A stretch of DNA of 43,373 nucleotides from Planctomycetota bacterium (GTDB lineage Bacteria; Planctomycetota; Phycisphaerae; Sedimentisphaerales; Anaerohalosphaeraceae): contig VGXU01000018.1 in assembly GCA_016873215.1 (NCBI GenBank), positions 1 through 43,373 on the forward strand, in the 5' to 3' direction. Positions within the stretch are counted from its first letter, which is position 1; the number at the start of each line of letters is the position of its first letter. Shown here one piece after another: positions 25,718 to 34,955 of this stretch. The position numbers were made by a program, and so were the translations under genes. The notes beneath the pieces were generated by a model. That model did no database searches and had not been told where the DNA came from. It saw only the letters and a program-made list of their open reading frames with translations.

Positions 25718-26986
25718 ATGCTTTATTACGCTCGCGGAAGCGAGACGGATAATTTAACCGGCGAAGACCTCAGACAGGGCCTCTGTCAGGCCCTGGATAA
25801 ATTGGGGGCTAAAAGCAAAGTCTTGGCCGTTCCGCCGGATGGAACGCGGTTTTATTCCCGCGCCGGCGAATTGACGCGTTTGGCCTGGCAGTATTACGGC
25901 GACAAATTGACCGATATCCTCCCGGCCCTCGGAACACATTTCGCCATGACTGAAGCGGAAATAAAACGGATGTACGGCGATACTCCGCCAAATCTGTTCC
26001 GCAAACACGACTGGCGCAACGATATTGTCACGCTGGGCCGCGTGCCGGGGGAATTCATCAAACAAGTCAGCGAAGGCAAGCTCGATTACGATTGGCCGGC
26101 ACAGGTCAATAAACTGCTGGTCGAAGGCGGATTCGACATGATTTTGTCACCGGGTCAGGTTGTGCCGCATGAAGTCGTCGGCATGGCCAATTACAATAAA
26201 AATATTTTCGTCGGCACCGGCGGAGCCGAAGGGATAAATAAAAGCCATTTCCTCGGTGCTGTTTTTGGTATGGAACGTATGATGGGCCGGGCCGATACCC
26301 CCGTTCGCAAAGTCCTCAACTATGCCTCCGACCATTTCACAAAACACCTGCCGATTATCTATGTTCAGACTGTCGTCGCCGCAACCGAAAATGGCTCGGT
26401 AGTCCGCGGACTCTTCATCGGCGACGACATCGAATGTTTTAATCGGGCCGCGGCTCTGTCGCTCAAGGTCAATTTTCAGATGCTCGATAAACCCCTCAAA
26501 AAAGTCGTCGTCTATCTCGACCCCCACGAATTTAAAAGCACCTGGCTGGGTAATAAAAGCATCTATCGCACACGTATGGTTATGGCCGACGGCGGCGAAC
26601 TCATTGTCCTGGCCCCGGGCCTCAAAGAATTCGGCGAAGACAAAGAAATCGACCGGCTCATCCGCAAATACGGCTATGTCGGCACGGACAAAGTCCTCCA
26701 ATTGGTCAAACAGAATAAAGAACTCCAGGACAACCTTAGTGCCGCCGCCCATCTGATTCACGGCTCTTCCGAAGGACGATTCTCAATCACCTACTGCCCC
26801 GCGCATCTTTCTCAAAAAGAAATCGAGTCCGTGAATTTCCAATATGCCGACCTCAACACGATGCTTAAGCGATACAACCCGGAAAGACTCAAAAACGGCG
26901 TCAACATCGTCAATTGTGAAGAAATCTTCTTCATCTCCAACCCCGGCATGGGACTGTGGGCATGGAAAGAACGATTTAATAAATAA
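25718..26986 (+). CDS. LarA-family nickel-pincer racemase/epimerase homologue
   Basis: A 422-residue member of the lactate racemase (DUF2088/LarA) superfamily. The LarA ligands of the nickel-pincer cofactor can be placed: His151, Lys161 and His177 here match LarA His174, Lys184 and His200 with the same spacing of 10 and 16. Arg44 (PDGTR) and His74 (GTHFAMTEAE) match substrate residues Arg75 and His108. The protein therefore looks catalytically competent, if LarB, LarC and LarE exist elsewhere to make the cofactor. Family members racemise or epimerise 2-hydroxy acids, including sugar acids such as gluconate. Placed between fructuronate reductase and 6-phosphogluconate dehydrogenase, an aldonate or uronate epimerase role is inferred. 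AAGGAT precedes the ATG; it lies 73 bp after the SDR. Confidence 0.8.
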   Translation: MLYYARGSETDNLTGEDLRQGLCQALDKLGAKSKVLAVPPDGTRFYSRAGELTRLAWQYYGDKLTDILPALGTHFAMTEAEIKRMYGDTPPNLFRKHDWRNDIVTLGRVPGEFIKQVSEGKLDYDWPAQVNKLLVEGGFDMILSPGQVVPHEVVGMANYNKNIFVGTGGAEGINKSHFLGAVFGMERMMGRADTPVRKVLNYASDHFTKHLPIIYVQTVVAATENGSVVRGLFIGDDIECFNRAAALSLKVNFQMLDKPLKKVVVYLDPHEFKSTWLGNKSIYRTRMVMADGGELIVLAPGLKEFGEDKEIDRLIRKYGYVGTDKVLQLVKQNKELQDNLSAAAHLIHGSSEGRFSITYCPAHLSQKEIESVNFQYADLNTMLKRYNPERLKNGVNIVNCEEIFFISNPGMGLWAWKERFNK

Positions 26987-27021
26987 CCAATATAAACTCA
27001 TAATCAAAGGAGTACTGTAAA

Positions 27022-28473
<1,452 letters not shown>

Positions 28474-28586
28474 AATTTCGCTTTGAATATTTGGATTTCC
28501 ATATTTTGAATGTGTTTCGGATTTTTAACCGCTATCGCTTCAGTGACGGCGAGTAGTGCTTCGTATTTTTTGATTTGAGGTTGATT

Positions 28587-29996
28587 ATGACTTATATGAA
28601 TGAAGACTTCCTCCTGCAAAACAAAATGGCTCGTTATCTCTATCACGAACACGCCGAAAAAATGCCCATCTACGACTACCATTGCCACCTGCCCGCCGCC
28701 CTCATTGCCGAAGATAAACGCTTCGACAACCTCACACAAATCTGGCTGGCCGGTGACCACTACAAATGGCGGGCAATGCGCACCAACGGCATCCCCGAAA
28801 AATTTATCACCGGCGACGCCCCCGATTACGAAAAATTCCAGAAGTGGGCACAGACCGTCCCCGCCTGCATCCGAAACCCCCTCTATCACTGGACGCACCT
28901 CGAACTCAAAAAACCCTTCGGCATCGACGACCGGATTCTTAGCCCAGACACCGCCGAAGAAATCTACGAAGCCTGCTCTGAAATGCTTAAAACGCCCGAT
29001 TTCAGCGTTCGCAATTTGATGCGTAAATGGAACGTCAAACTCGTCTGCACCACCGAAGACCCGACCGACACCCTCGACCACCATATAGCCATCCGCAGGA
29101 GTGGCTTCGAAATCGCCATTCATACCGCATGGCGGCCCGACAAGGCCATGGCCGCCGATAACCCCAAAGTATTCAACACATGGACGGATAAACTCGCCGC
29201 CCTGACCAATACCGACATTCGCGGCCTCGACAGCTTTCTGGCCGCCATACGCAAACGGCAGGACTATTTCCACGCCAACGGCTGCCGGCTGTCCGACCAC
29301 GGCCTCGAAAAAATCTACGCCGCCGATTACACGGATGTCGAAATCAAAGACGTCTTCACGGCCCTCCGCGCCGGAAAACCCGCCACGCCGCAGCAGGTCG
29401 AAAAATTCAAATCCGCCATTCTTTACGAATTGTGCCTCATGAACGCCGAAAAAGGCTGGGTGCAGCAATTCCATCTCGGCGTCCTGCGCAGCAATAACAG
29501 CCGGATGTTCGCCAAAATTGGTCCCGATACCGGTTTTGACTCCATCGGCGATTTTGACCTCGCCGCCTCGATGATTAAATTATTCGACCGCCTGGACAGC
29601 CAAAATAAACTCTGCAAAACCATCCTCTACAGCATCAATCCCAAGGATAACGAAGTCCTTGCCACGATGCTCGGCAATTTCCAGGACGGCGTCACCCCCG
29701 GCAAAATGCAGCTCGGCTCCGGCTGGTGGTTCCTCGACCAGATGGACGGCATGATCAAACAAATCAATGCCCTTTCCAATATGGGCCTCTTGAGCCGCTT
29801 CATTGGAATGCTCACCGATTCCCGCAGCTTTCTCTCCTACGCCCGGCACGAATACTTCCGCAGAATCCTCTGCAACATGCTCGGCGAAGAAGTCGAAAAA
29901 GGCTTCTGGCCGGACGATAAGGAATTACTCGGCAAAATGGTCGAAGACATCGCCTTCACCAACGCCCGTAATTATTTTGATATGCGATGTCAGTAA
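28587..29996 (+). CDS. uxaC: glucuronate isomerase
   Basis: A 469-residue uronate isomerase of the amidohydrolase superfamily, converting D-glucuronate to D-fructuronate and D-galacturonate to D-tagaturonate. Family segments are all present: IYDYHCHLPAALIAED with the metal-site HxH, DDRILSPDTAEEIYE, CTTEDPTDTLDHH, FHLGVLRSNNSRMF, GSGWWFLDQMDGM and LTDSRSFLSYARHEYFRRI. The frame opens at a TTG (28575), but the ATG at 28587 (MTYMNEDFLLQ) has GAGG 6 nt upstream. It is the last gene of the operon, 113 bp after gnd. Mannonate dehydratase, KDG kinase and aldolase are not in the window. Confidence 0.95.
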   Translation: MTYMNEDFLLQNKMARYLYHEHAEKMPIYDYHCHLPAALIAEDKRFDNLTQIWLAGDHYKWRAMRTNGIPEKFITGDAPDYEKFQKWAQTVPACIRNPLYHWTHLELKKPFGIDDRILSPDTAEEIYEACSEMLKTPDFSVRNLMRKWNVKLVCTTEDPTDTLDHHIAIRRSGFEIAIHTAWRPDKAMAADNPKVFNTWTDKLAALTNTDIRGLDSFLAAIRKRQDYFHANGCRLSDHGLEKIYAADYTDVEIKDVFTALRAGKPATPQQVEKFKSAILYELCLMNAEKGWVQQFHLGVLRSNNSRMFAKIGPDTGFDSIGDFDLAASMIKLFDRLDSQNKLCKTILYSINPKDNEVLATMLGNFQDGVTPGKMQLGSGWWFLDQMDGMIKQINALSNMGLLSRFIGMLTDSRSFLSYARHEYFRRILCNMLGEEVEKGFWPDDKELLGKMVEDIAFTNARNYFDMRCQ

Positions 29997-30000
29997 ATTC

Positions 30001-30073
30001 CTGCGGGCGTAAGCCCGTAGTACACCGTAACGTTTGATTTTGTATGTTGTTATTCCCGCGCAGGCGGGAATCC
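30001..30073. repeat. two palindromic dispersed repeats after uxaC
   Basis: CTGCGGGCGTAAGCCCGTAG at 30001-30020 forms a 5-bp GC hairpin with a GTAA loop. ATTCCCGC at 30052-30059 pairs perfectly with GCGGGAAT at 30064-30071. The second belongs to the same family as 15856-15948. They start within 5 bp of the uxaC stop and may end or stabilise its transcript. Confidence 0.65.
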
Positions 30074-30150
30074 GGTTTGTTGCGTAGGCATTTTCTGTTT
30101 TGACAACCTGCAAATTCAAGTGTTATGAGGTAGTAGTATTGCGGCGGAAG

Positions 30151-30187
30151 AATAAAAAAGGGCTGTGTTTTTTTGAACACAGCCCTT
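30151..30187 (-). terminator. Rho-independent terminator after the first PEP-CTERM gene
   Basis: Minus strand: AAGGGCTGTGTT pairs perfectly with AACACAGCCCTT across a 6-nt loop and runs into TTTTATT. It lies 55 bp past the gene stop. Confidence 0.88.
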
Positions 30188-30241
30188 GAACTTCAAATTA
30201 CTGCTTTACTTCGTACTTCTAACTTCGCACTTAGTCTTTCC

Positions 30242-30982
30242 TTATGCTTTACTGTGTTTTCTGCGAAGCAATCCAAGTGCGCCAAGACCCAGCAGCATCA
30301 TCGTCGCCGGCTCGGGAACGGGCAATACTTCAAAATAGCTTGTTCCCGCGGCGGAATCTTTAGCGCTCAAAGTAAAATGGAAGCCGGAATCAATACTGGA
30401 GAGCGTATCTCCTATGATTTCGGTGCCGCCCGTTATGGGGCGGTCTTCACCTTGAGTTACCGTCTTACGAACACCTGCCGTGAACGAATTGACCAGACTG
30501 GCGTACACACTCGAACCGTTGTATATGGCCTGATATATTTTACCGCCGTCGTACAAACCGGTAATTGAGGCGCCGTTCTGGTTACGATCGGTCAGCGTTA
30601 TGCCGGCAGAGGCGTAACCTACGGGATTGGTAATAGGGTCGAAGGTAGTGACACTGTCGGCAGCGATGCTAAAGGTTGTGGCCGAATTACCGGCGATAAC
30701 AAAGAATTCCACACTGGTAGCAGGATCTTCCAAAACCTTGAATTTTAAAGATTCGATGCTGCCCAGTAAATTGCCATTAGCGCCGACAATATCTCTTCCA
30801 CCGTTTAGGGTCCATTCGAACCAGTTGCTGGCATCAGGAGCGGTAATCATAAATTCACTGCTTCCGACGTCAGTGCCGTCCGTTGCCGTGATCCGCAGGG
30901 TGGTCATAATGGTACCGCCGTAGCCGAACGTCGTTAATACTACACTCACAAACGCCACGATCAAAACAAAAATTGGCCTCAT
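30242..30982 (-). CDS. PEP-CTERM sorted surface protein
   Basis: A 246-residue secreted protein. The N-terminal signal is MRPIFVLIVAFVSVVLTTFGYG. The C-terminal sorting signal is VPEPATMMLLGLGALGLL followed by RRKHSKA: PEP motif, hydrophobic helix and basic end, recognised and cut by an exosortase not present in this window. The middle is a beta-rich domain (TTLRITATDGTDVGSSEF...) with no recognised catalytic motif. GGGAGG stands before the ATG at 30982; an upstream frame to 31024 lacks a signal-peptide-like start. A LuxR-type box lies about 330 bp upstream. In other phyla such proteins are co-expressed with exopolysaccharide and held at the surface. Confidence 0.88.
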   Translation of the reverse strand: MRPIFVLIVAFVSVVLTTFGYGGTIMTTLRITATDGTDVGSSEFMITAPDASNWFEWTLNGGRDIVGANGNLLGSIESLKFKVLEDPATSVEFFVIAGNSATTFSIAADSVTTFDPITNPVGYASAGITLTDRNQNGASITGLYDGGKIYQAIYNGSSVYASLVNSFTAGVRKTVTQGEDRPITGGTEIIGDTLSSIDSGFHFTLSAKDSAAGTSYFEVLPVPEPATMMLLGLGALGLLRRKHSKA

Positions 30983-31160
30983 TCTCTCATCCTCCCAAAA
31001 TATTAATAAACGGTTTTTCCACACTGAGAGCTGATATGGAGGGAAACAAAAAGGGGGTACCCATTCTGACTATGAGTACAAAACCGATATTCTCTTTCTT
31101 TCTCCTCATCTCTCTCATCCTCTCTATTTCATCCGACACGCCAAAGCGTCTTTTTTGTCC

Positions 31161-31189
31161 GGGTTTGGCCGGAAACAAAGGCCAAACCC
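31161..31189 (-). promoter_or_regulatory. perfect hairpin in the leader of the PEP-CTERM gene
   Basis: GGGTTTGGCC and GGCCAAACCC form a perfect 10-bp stem around a 9-nt loop, within the predicted 300-nt leader. No U-tract follows in either direction, so it is not a standard terminator. It may stabilise or regulate the transcript. Confidence 0.45.
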
Positions 31190-31285
31190 TTCTGATAATG
31201 AAAAAACTTTTTACTATTTTTGCGAGCCAGACGAGAACACGCCTGAGCACCCTCTGCCGCTTTTTTCAAAAACTGTACTTTCTTT

Positions 31286-31333
31286 TGTATAGCAGAACAG
31301 ACAAAGGGAATCTATTGTGGAGACTACGTAATT
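31286..31333 (-). promoter_or_regulatory. LuxR-type box and candidate -10 upstream of the PEP-CTERM gene
   Basis: The plus strand reads ATTGTGGAGACTACGTAATT at 31314-31333, with a TACGTA-centred dyad. It differs by one base from the site at 32610-32629. On the minus strand a TATACA (31291-31286) follows 22 bp downstream, which puts the box centre near -45, where a class II activator would replace the -35. No good -35 is present. Confidence 0.55.
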
Positions 31334-31447
31334 TACAGGTTAATAAGACCTGCCGCATAATACACAAAACACATCGACAAAGCCGTGTTTTTGCTGTCAT
31401 AAACAGCCATCGATTGGCTCAAAAGCGGGTTTGCGTTAAAGGCTCAA

Positions 31448-32443
31448 TTAAAAGCCTATCGGCGGTTGGAATTTTTGGGGTGGGACGATTACTTTTTTGA
31501 CAAGATCAACAACGCTTTCAACATTGTATTTTTTCATAACAACTGACCGGTGCACCTCGACGGTGCGAATTGAACGGCAAAGCTTTTTGGCGATTTGCTT
31601 GTTTGTGAGACCCTGCATAATCAAATCGAGCACCTGCTTTTCAATCTCCGTAAGCGGCTGCTGCGGCAGCAGACGAAATGTGCAGCATCGCATGTCCTTG
31701 CCTTTAAAGCGAATTTTCCTGACCTGAACTTCGCAGGGAAAAATGGTGCCGTCTTTTTTAATACCAAAGCTCAGGTCTGTCCCGCAAAAACCCTCATCGT
31801 TAAGTCGGATGACGCGCTGCCTGTCCTGTGGGGCAACGAGTTTATACTGTTCCTTGCCGACAAGTTCCTCGACGCTGTAGCCGAAAAAGGATGCAAAGGG
31901 TTCGTTGATCAGTTGGATTATTTCGTCGGAAATCAGGGCTATCGGTTCAGCGCTCATTTTAATAATTTGTTCAATACACTCGTTCGCTTCGACGAGTTTC
32001 AGATCAGCGTGTTGTTCTTCTGAAAATTCAAAAGCCATAATCATCACCTGTCGAGGCGTATCCTTTTGCGGACTCAACGGCCAAAAATAATAATAGAACC
32101 GGTGGATTTTGCTCATCATTTTATCTGGATCGGTAAAGTAAAGCCTCTTTTCCTCAGTAAGGGTCTGTCTGACCTTTTCCATATAGTATTTGGCAGCATC
32201 CGGCGAAAGAAGTGCGTTGATGCTTTTGCCGGCCATTTCTTCGGGGGTTGACTTGAAATACGCCGCGGCACTGGGGCTGATGTATTCAAATATACCCTCC
32301 TCGTTTAAGCAGAACAAAGGCATTTCAGACTTTTTGGACAGATGGGACACGTCTAACTGGGCCAAGGAACTGTCCTTCTGCGTATTCTTATCGATTTGTT
32401 TTTTTTCTACCTGCATAATCCTTCCGCAGCCTGGTTTAGCCAA
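31448..32443 (-). CDS. PAS-PAS-LuxR transcriptional regulator
   Basis: A 331-residue cytoplasmic regulator. PAS 1 (about residues 38-145, MPLFCLNEEGIFEYISPSA...) and PAS 2 (about 160-255, AEPIALISDEIIQLINEP, then GIKKDGTIFPCEVQ) are followed by a GerE/LuxR helix-turn-helix (LTEIEKQVLDLIMQGLTNKQ, then SIRTVEVHRSVVMKKY). It has no receiver or kinase domain, so the PAS domains probably sense a ligand or redox signal directly. The TTG at 32443 has GAGGTG 5 nt upstream; the ATG at 32416 with GGAAGG is an alternative. A 20-bp box almost identical to one before the neighbouring PEP-CTERM gene lies upstream, suggesting autoregulation. Confidence 0.85.
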   Translation of the reverse strand: MAKPGCGRIMQVEKKQIDKNTQKDSSLAQLDVSHLSKKSEMPLFCLNEEGIFEYISPSAAAYFKSTPEEMAGKSINALLSPDAAKYYMEKVRQTLTEEKRLYFTDPDKMMSKIHRFYYYFWPLSPQKDTPRQVMIMAFEFSEEQHADLKLVEANECIEQIIKMSAEPIALISDEIIQLINEPFASFFGYSVEELVGKEQYKLVAPQDRQRVIRLNDEGFCGTDLSFGIKKDGTIFPCEVQVRKIRFKGKDMRCCTFRLLPQQPLTEIEKQVLDLIMQGLTNKQIAKKLCRSIRTVEVHRSVVMKKYNVESVVDLVKKVIVPPQKFQPPIGF

Positions 32444-32609
32444 AAAAACACCTCAATTACACTTCTTTTCCTCCATAACTACGTCTTCTGAAATCCCTGC
32501 CACACAAAGAGATAATTTCTACCCTTTTAGTTCTATACCCAGTAATTAGATATGAAAACCCTTGGTTATTATTATAAAATGAATTCATAGAAAAGCAAAA
32601 TAGTAATTG

Positions 32610-32629
32610 ATTGTGGAAACTACGTAATT
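32610..32629 (-). promoter_or_regulatory. LuxR-type box upstream of the PAS-LuxR gene
   Basis: The plus strand reads ATTGTGGAAACTACGTAATT. AACTAC/GTAATT is a near-perfect 12-bp dyad (5 of 6 pairs). A second GGAAACTA half-site follows at 32633-32640, 18 bp after the first. Candidate minus-strand -10 hexamers are TATGAA at 32589-32584 and TATAAT at 32576-32571. The box lies about 170 bp upstream of the regulator start. Confidence 0.55.
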
Positions 32630-32708
32630 ATTGGAAACTAAACATAGATACCGGAATTAGATAATCCCCATTGTTTCATTATGAAGTTATCATCTAAACG
32701 AAACGGGT

Positions 32709-32863
32709 TCAGACATGCTCTGTAGAAAACCTGTGTTTTGGAACCCCGAAGGGGTCAAATAAAATAGCCGGGGTTGGAAACCCCCGGAAAGAATGGCTTC
32801 CTTCCCATTTTTTGAGCCCCGAAGGGGCGGCACATGTTCAGCTTTTCTACAGAGCAGGTCAGA
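32709..32863. repeat. 155-bp composite inverted-repeat element
   Basis: Outer arms at 32709-32729 and 32843-32863 match in inverted orientation over 21 bp with two mismatches; the core TGCTCTGTAGAAAA is perfect over 14 bp. Inside lie CCCCGAAGGGG (32744-32754), CCGGGGTT/AACCCCCGG (32768-32787) and GCCCCGAAGGGGC (32816-32828). It has no ORF. It looks like a miniature element or REP-type doublet. Confidence 0.75.
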
Positions 32864-32917
32864 CACTCTTTTTGCCCATTCCCGCTTCATTTCCCTCGTC
32901 GCGTCGTAAGACTTCCC

Positions 32918-32965
32918 AGCCCTCCGGGCTGTCCTCAATTTTGCCCTTTACCTTTTGCTTTTGTT
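32918..32965 (-). repeat. A-rich repeat abutting the hisF stop codon
   Basis: On the minus strand, directly after the hisF TAG, comes AACAAAAGCAAAAGGTAAAG, then a segment ending GGCAAAATTGAGGA, then the palindrome CAGCCCGGAGGGCTG. The 14-mer GGCAAAATTGAGGA recurs in the same orientation after the SDR stop at 36983. Confidence 0.6.
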
Positions 32966-33733
32966 CTACCGGCCTGCCACGTCAATTCCTTTCTTTCGCA
33001 AATAGGCCTTGAGCGCGGGAATTGAAATGATATTAAAATGAAATACGGATGCCGCCAGCAGGATTGTGGCGCCCGCCTGCACGGCATCGTAAAAATGTTC
33101 CAGCGTCCCCGCCCCTCCAGAAGCGACGATTTGAGCGGATGTCGCTTTGGCCATCGCCCGAATAATCGGCAGGTCATAGCCTGTCCTGGCTCCGTCGCCG
33201 GCCTTGCTTGTGGGAAGAATAACGGGAACCCCATATCCATCCACCCGCTTTGCCCATTCGACGGCATCATGTCCCGTTGCGGTGCGTCCGCCGTCGATAT
33301 ACACCTCATAACCCGAAGGCATGGCTGGATTCTGGTCCACGTCGATAGCGACGGTAATCTTCCCAGGCCCGAATTCTTTGACCATCTCGGCAATAACCTT
33401 TGGCTTGCGAAATGCGGCGCTGCTGGTTGATATCTTATCCGCACCCGCCTCCAACACCGCCGCCGCCGTCGCCACATCACAGATGCCGCCGCCGACCGTA
33501 AACGGTACCGTCGCCGCTTTGGCTGTCTTGCGTACTACATCCAGCATCGTTTTGCGTTTCTCGACCGTCGCTGTAATGTCTAAAAGCGCCAGTTCGTCCG
33601 CCCCGGCCCGGCAATATGCCGCCGCACATTCAACGGGGTCGCCCGCGTCATGAATATCCACAAAATGAACCCCCTTGACCACGCGACCGTTCTGCATGTC
33701 CAGACAAGGCATAATACGTATTTGTCCCGCCAT
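32966..33733 (-). CDS. hisF: imidazole glycerol phosphate synthase cyclase subunit
   Basis: A 255-residue TIM barrel that, with HisH, closes the imidazole ring in histidine synthesis and releases AICAR. Catalytic Asp in IMPCLDMQNGRVVKG and Asp in TVAIDVDQNP are present. Phosphate-binding loops are TVGGGICD with STSSAAF, and IVASGGAGTLEHFYDAV. The usual SMDRDGTKxGYD loop is altered to SKAGDGARTGYD, keeping the second Asp and Gly. AAAGGG precedes the ATG at 33733. It stands alone: no other his genes are nearby, as in many planctomycetes. hisF is the best call because the N-terminal and ring-closing motifs fit, but the altered loop could point to a divergent subfamily. Confidence 0.88.
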   Translation of the reverse strand: MAGQIRIMPCLDMQNGRVVKGVHFVDIHDAGDPVECAAAYCRAGADELALLDITATVEKRKTMLDVVRKTAKAATVPFTVGGGICDVATAAAVLEAGADKISTSSAAFRKPKVIAEMVKEFGPGKITVAIDVDQNPAMPSGYEVYIDGGRTATGHDAVEWAKRVDGYGVPVILPTSKAGDGARTGYDLPIIRAMAKATSAQIVASGGAGTLEHFYDAVQAGATILLAASVFHFNIISIPALKAYLRKKGIDVAGR

Positions 33734-33776
33734 CGTTTTCCCTTTCAAGTATTGGTGCCTGCTTTCGCTTTCCCTT

Positions 33777-33805
33777 ATTTTACTTTAATTATTTAAAATC
33801 TTCAA
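33777..33805 (-). promoter_or_regulatory. possible promoter of hisF
   Basis: Minus-strand TTGAAG (33805-33800) and TAAAAT (33782-33777) are 17 bp apart, in the 78-bp gap before hisF. Confidence 0.4.
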
Positions 33806-33811
33806 ATATCT

Positions 33812-34918
33812 CTATTTGACAAGCACCACAATCGGTGATCTCCCCTTCGCTAAAAGTCCGATTTTTCGAGTCTCACAATCGAGGATGCATATCTGTCTGC
33901 CCATCTCAAAAACAATTTGATTATCCGGGAGAACAGTAACATTATAAGGGACCCAGCTGATAAATGGAGTATCTAAAGCTACCGGTATAAAATGTACGCC
34001 GTTTATAAGCAAACCATGCCCCTGAATCGCAAACAATTGAATTCCCCATGTTTTTTGATCCGCAGAACGATAATCAACATACTCGGTTTGCACCACACAT
34101 CCATTTTCCTCAAGAGTTCGATTTGGTGTCGAACAAATATTCTCCCGAATCAGAACGTGATCACCCTCATCTTTTTCATAGTATCCATGCTCTTTATTGT
34201 AAACGGGGTGGGTATTGGCAAAAGCAAACAAATCCCATTCATCTTTACCTTCTTTTTGCTCCATATAAAGCTCATCCGTTCTATTTATCAGACGGATGGC
34301 ATCGAAAACCAACTCCGGCTTTCTGTCCTTTAAATTCATTTGATAGACAGAACCCTCTTGTTCCGAGATATAATAAACAATAGCGTTCGGATTATTAATA
34401 AAAGCGAGAGACGGGTCGGATCGCGTAAAAAATATCAGTCCATGACTCCCGGCCAAGAAAAACAAAGGAGCCAGACATAGATAAGAAATCCCCTGAATCC
34501 AAAATGATGCGTATAGAGACTTTTTGAGGTATTTTTCTGTTCGTCTTAGTGCAAAAGCAATGAAAGGATATTCCGCCAATACGGTCGAGATAAAAAAAAC
34601 ACCCCACAAAAATAGAACCCATTTGCCGACATTATAAACAGTTATATTATCGGCAAGCGTCCTGACCCACCCCATCAGAAAATAGCCTATACAGGCGGAA
34701 AAATAATTCGCCCCTATCATAATCAGGATGGTCCGCCCTTTTTTGACCTTGTAGAATTTACTAATTAACAGCCCTTCAAAAATTCCGATAAAAATATTAA
34801 AAAAAACAATATGACAGCCGACAAGAGTACTGGCGGTAATGGTATTGGCAAATACGGAATGTGGAAAAAGAACAAGGAAAGAAAAAATAAAGATTATAAT
34901 TGACTTCACACGGCCCAC
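33812..34918 (-). CDS. unknown membrane protein with signal sequence and extracytoplasmic domain
   Basis: Not recognised. A 368-residue protein when started at GTG 34918, which lies 5 nt after a perfect AAGGAGG; the longer ATG frame (34945) would place that ribosome site inside the gene. The N-terminus is a signal peptide or anchor (KSIIIFIFSFLVLFPHSVFA), then four or five hydrophobic helices to about residue 160 (VGCHIVFFNIFIGIFEGLLI, ILIMIGANYFSACIGYFLMG and others). A soluble C-terminal domain of about 200 residues follows, with repeated beta strands that could form propeller-like blades (AIVYYISEQEGSVYQMN, QICILDCETRKIGLL). It lies 37 bp after ribBA and is probably in that operon. AT content is higher than in its neighbours. 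Confidence 0.6.
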   Translation of the reverse strand: MGRVKSIIIFIFSFLVLFPHSVFANTITASTLVGCHIVFFNIFIGIFEGLLISKFYKVKKGRTILIMIGANYFSACIGYFLMGWVRTLADNITVYNVGKWVLFLWGVFFISTVLAEYPFIAFALRRTEKYLKKSLYASFWIQGISYLCLAPLFFLAGSHGLIFFTRSDPSLAFINNPNAIVYYISEQEGSVYQMNLKDRKPELVFDAIRLINRTDELYMEQKEGKDEWDLFAFANTHPVYNKEHGYYEKDEGDHVLIRENICSTPNRTLEENGCVVQTEYVDYRSADQKTWGIQLFAIQGHGLLINGVHFIPVALDTPFISWVPYNVTVLPDNQIVFEMGRQICILDCETRKIGLLAKGRSPIVVLVK

Positions 34919-34955
34919 AGCAACCTCCTTATAAGTAAATTTCAAAAATCAACCA

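Noticed and set aside
30001-30073. Palindromes after uxaC as the start of a CRISPR array.
   Set aside because: The two hairpins differ in sequence and there are no regularly spaced repeats.
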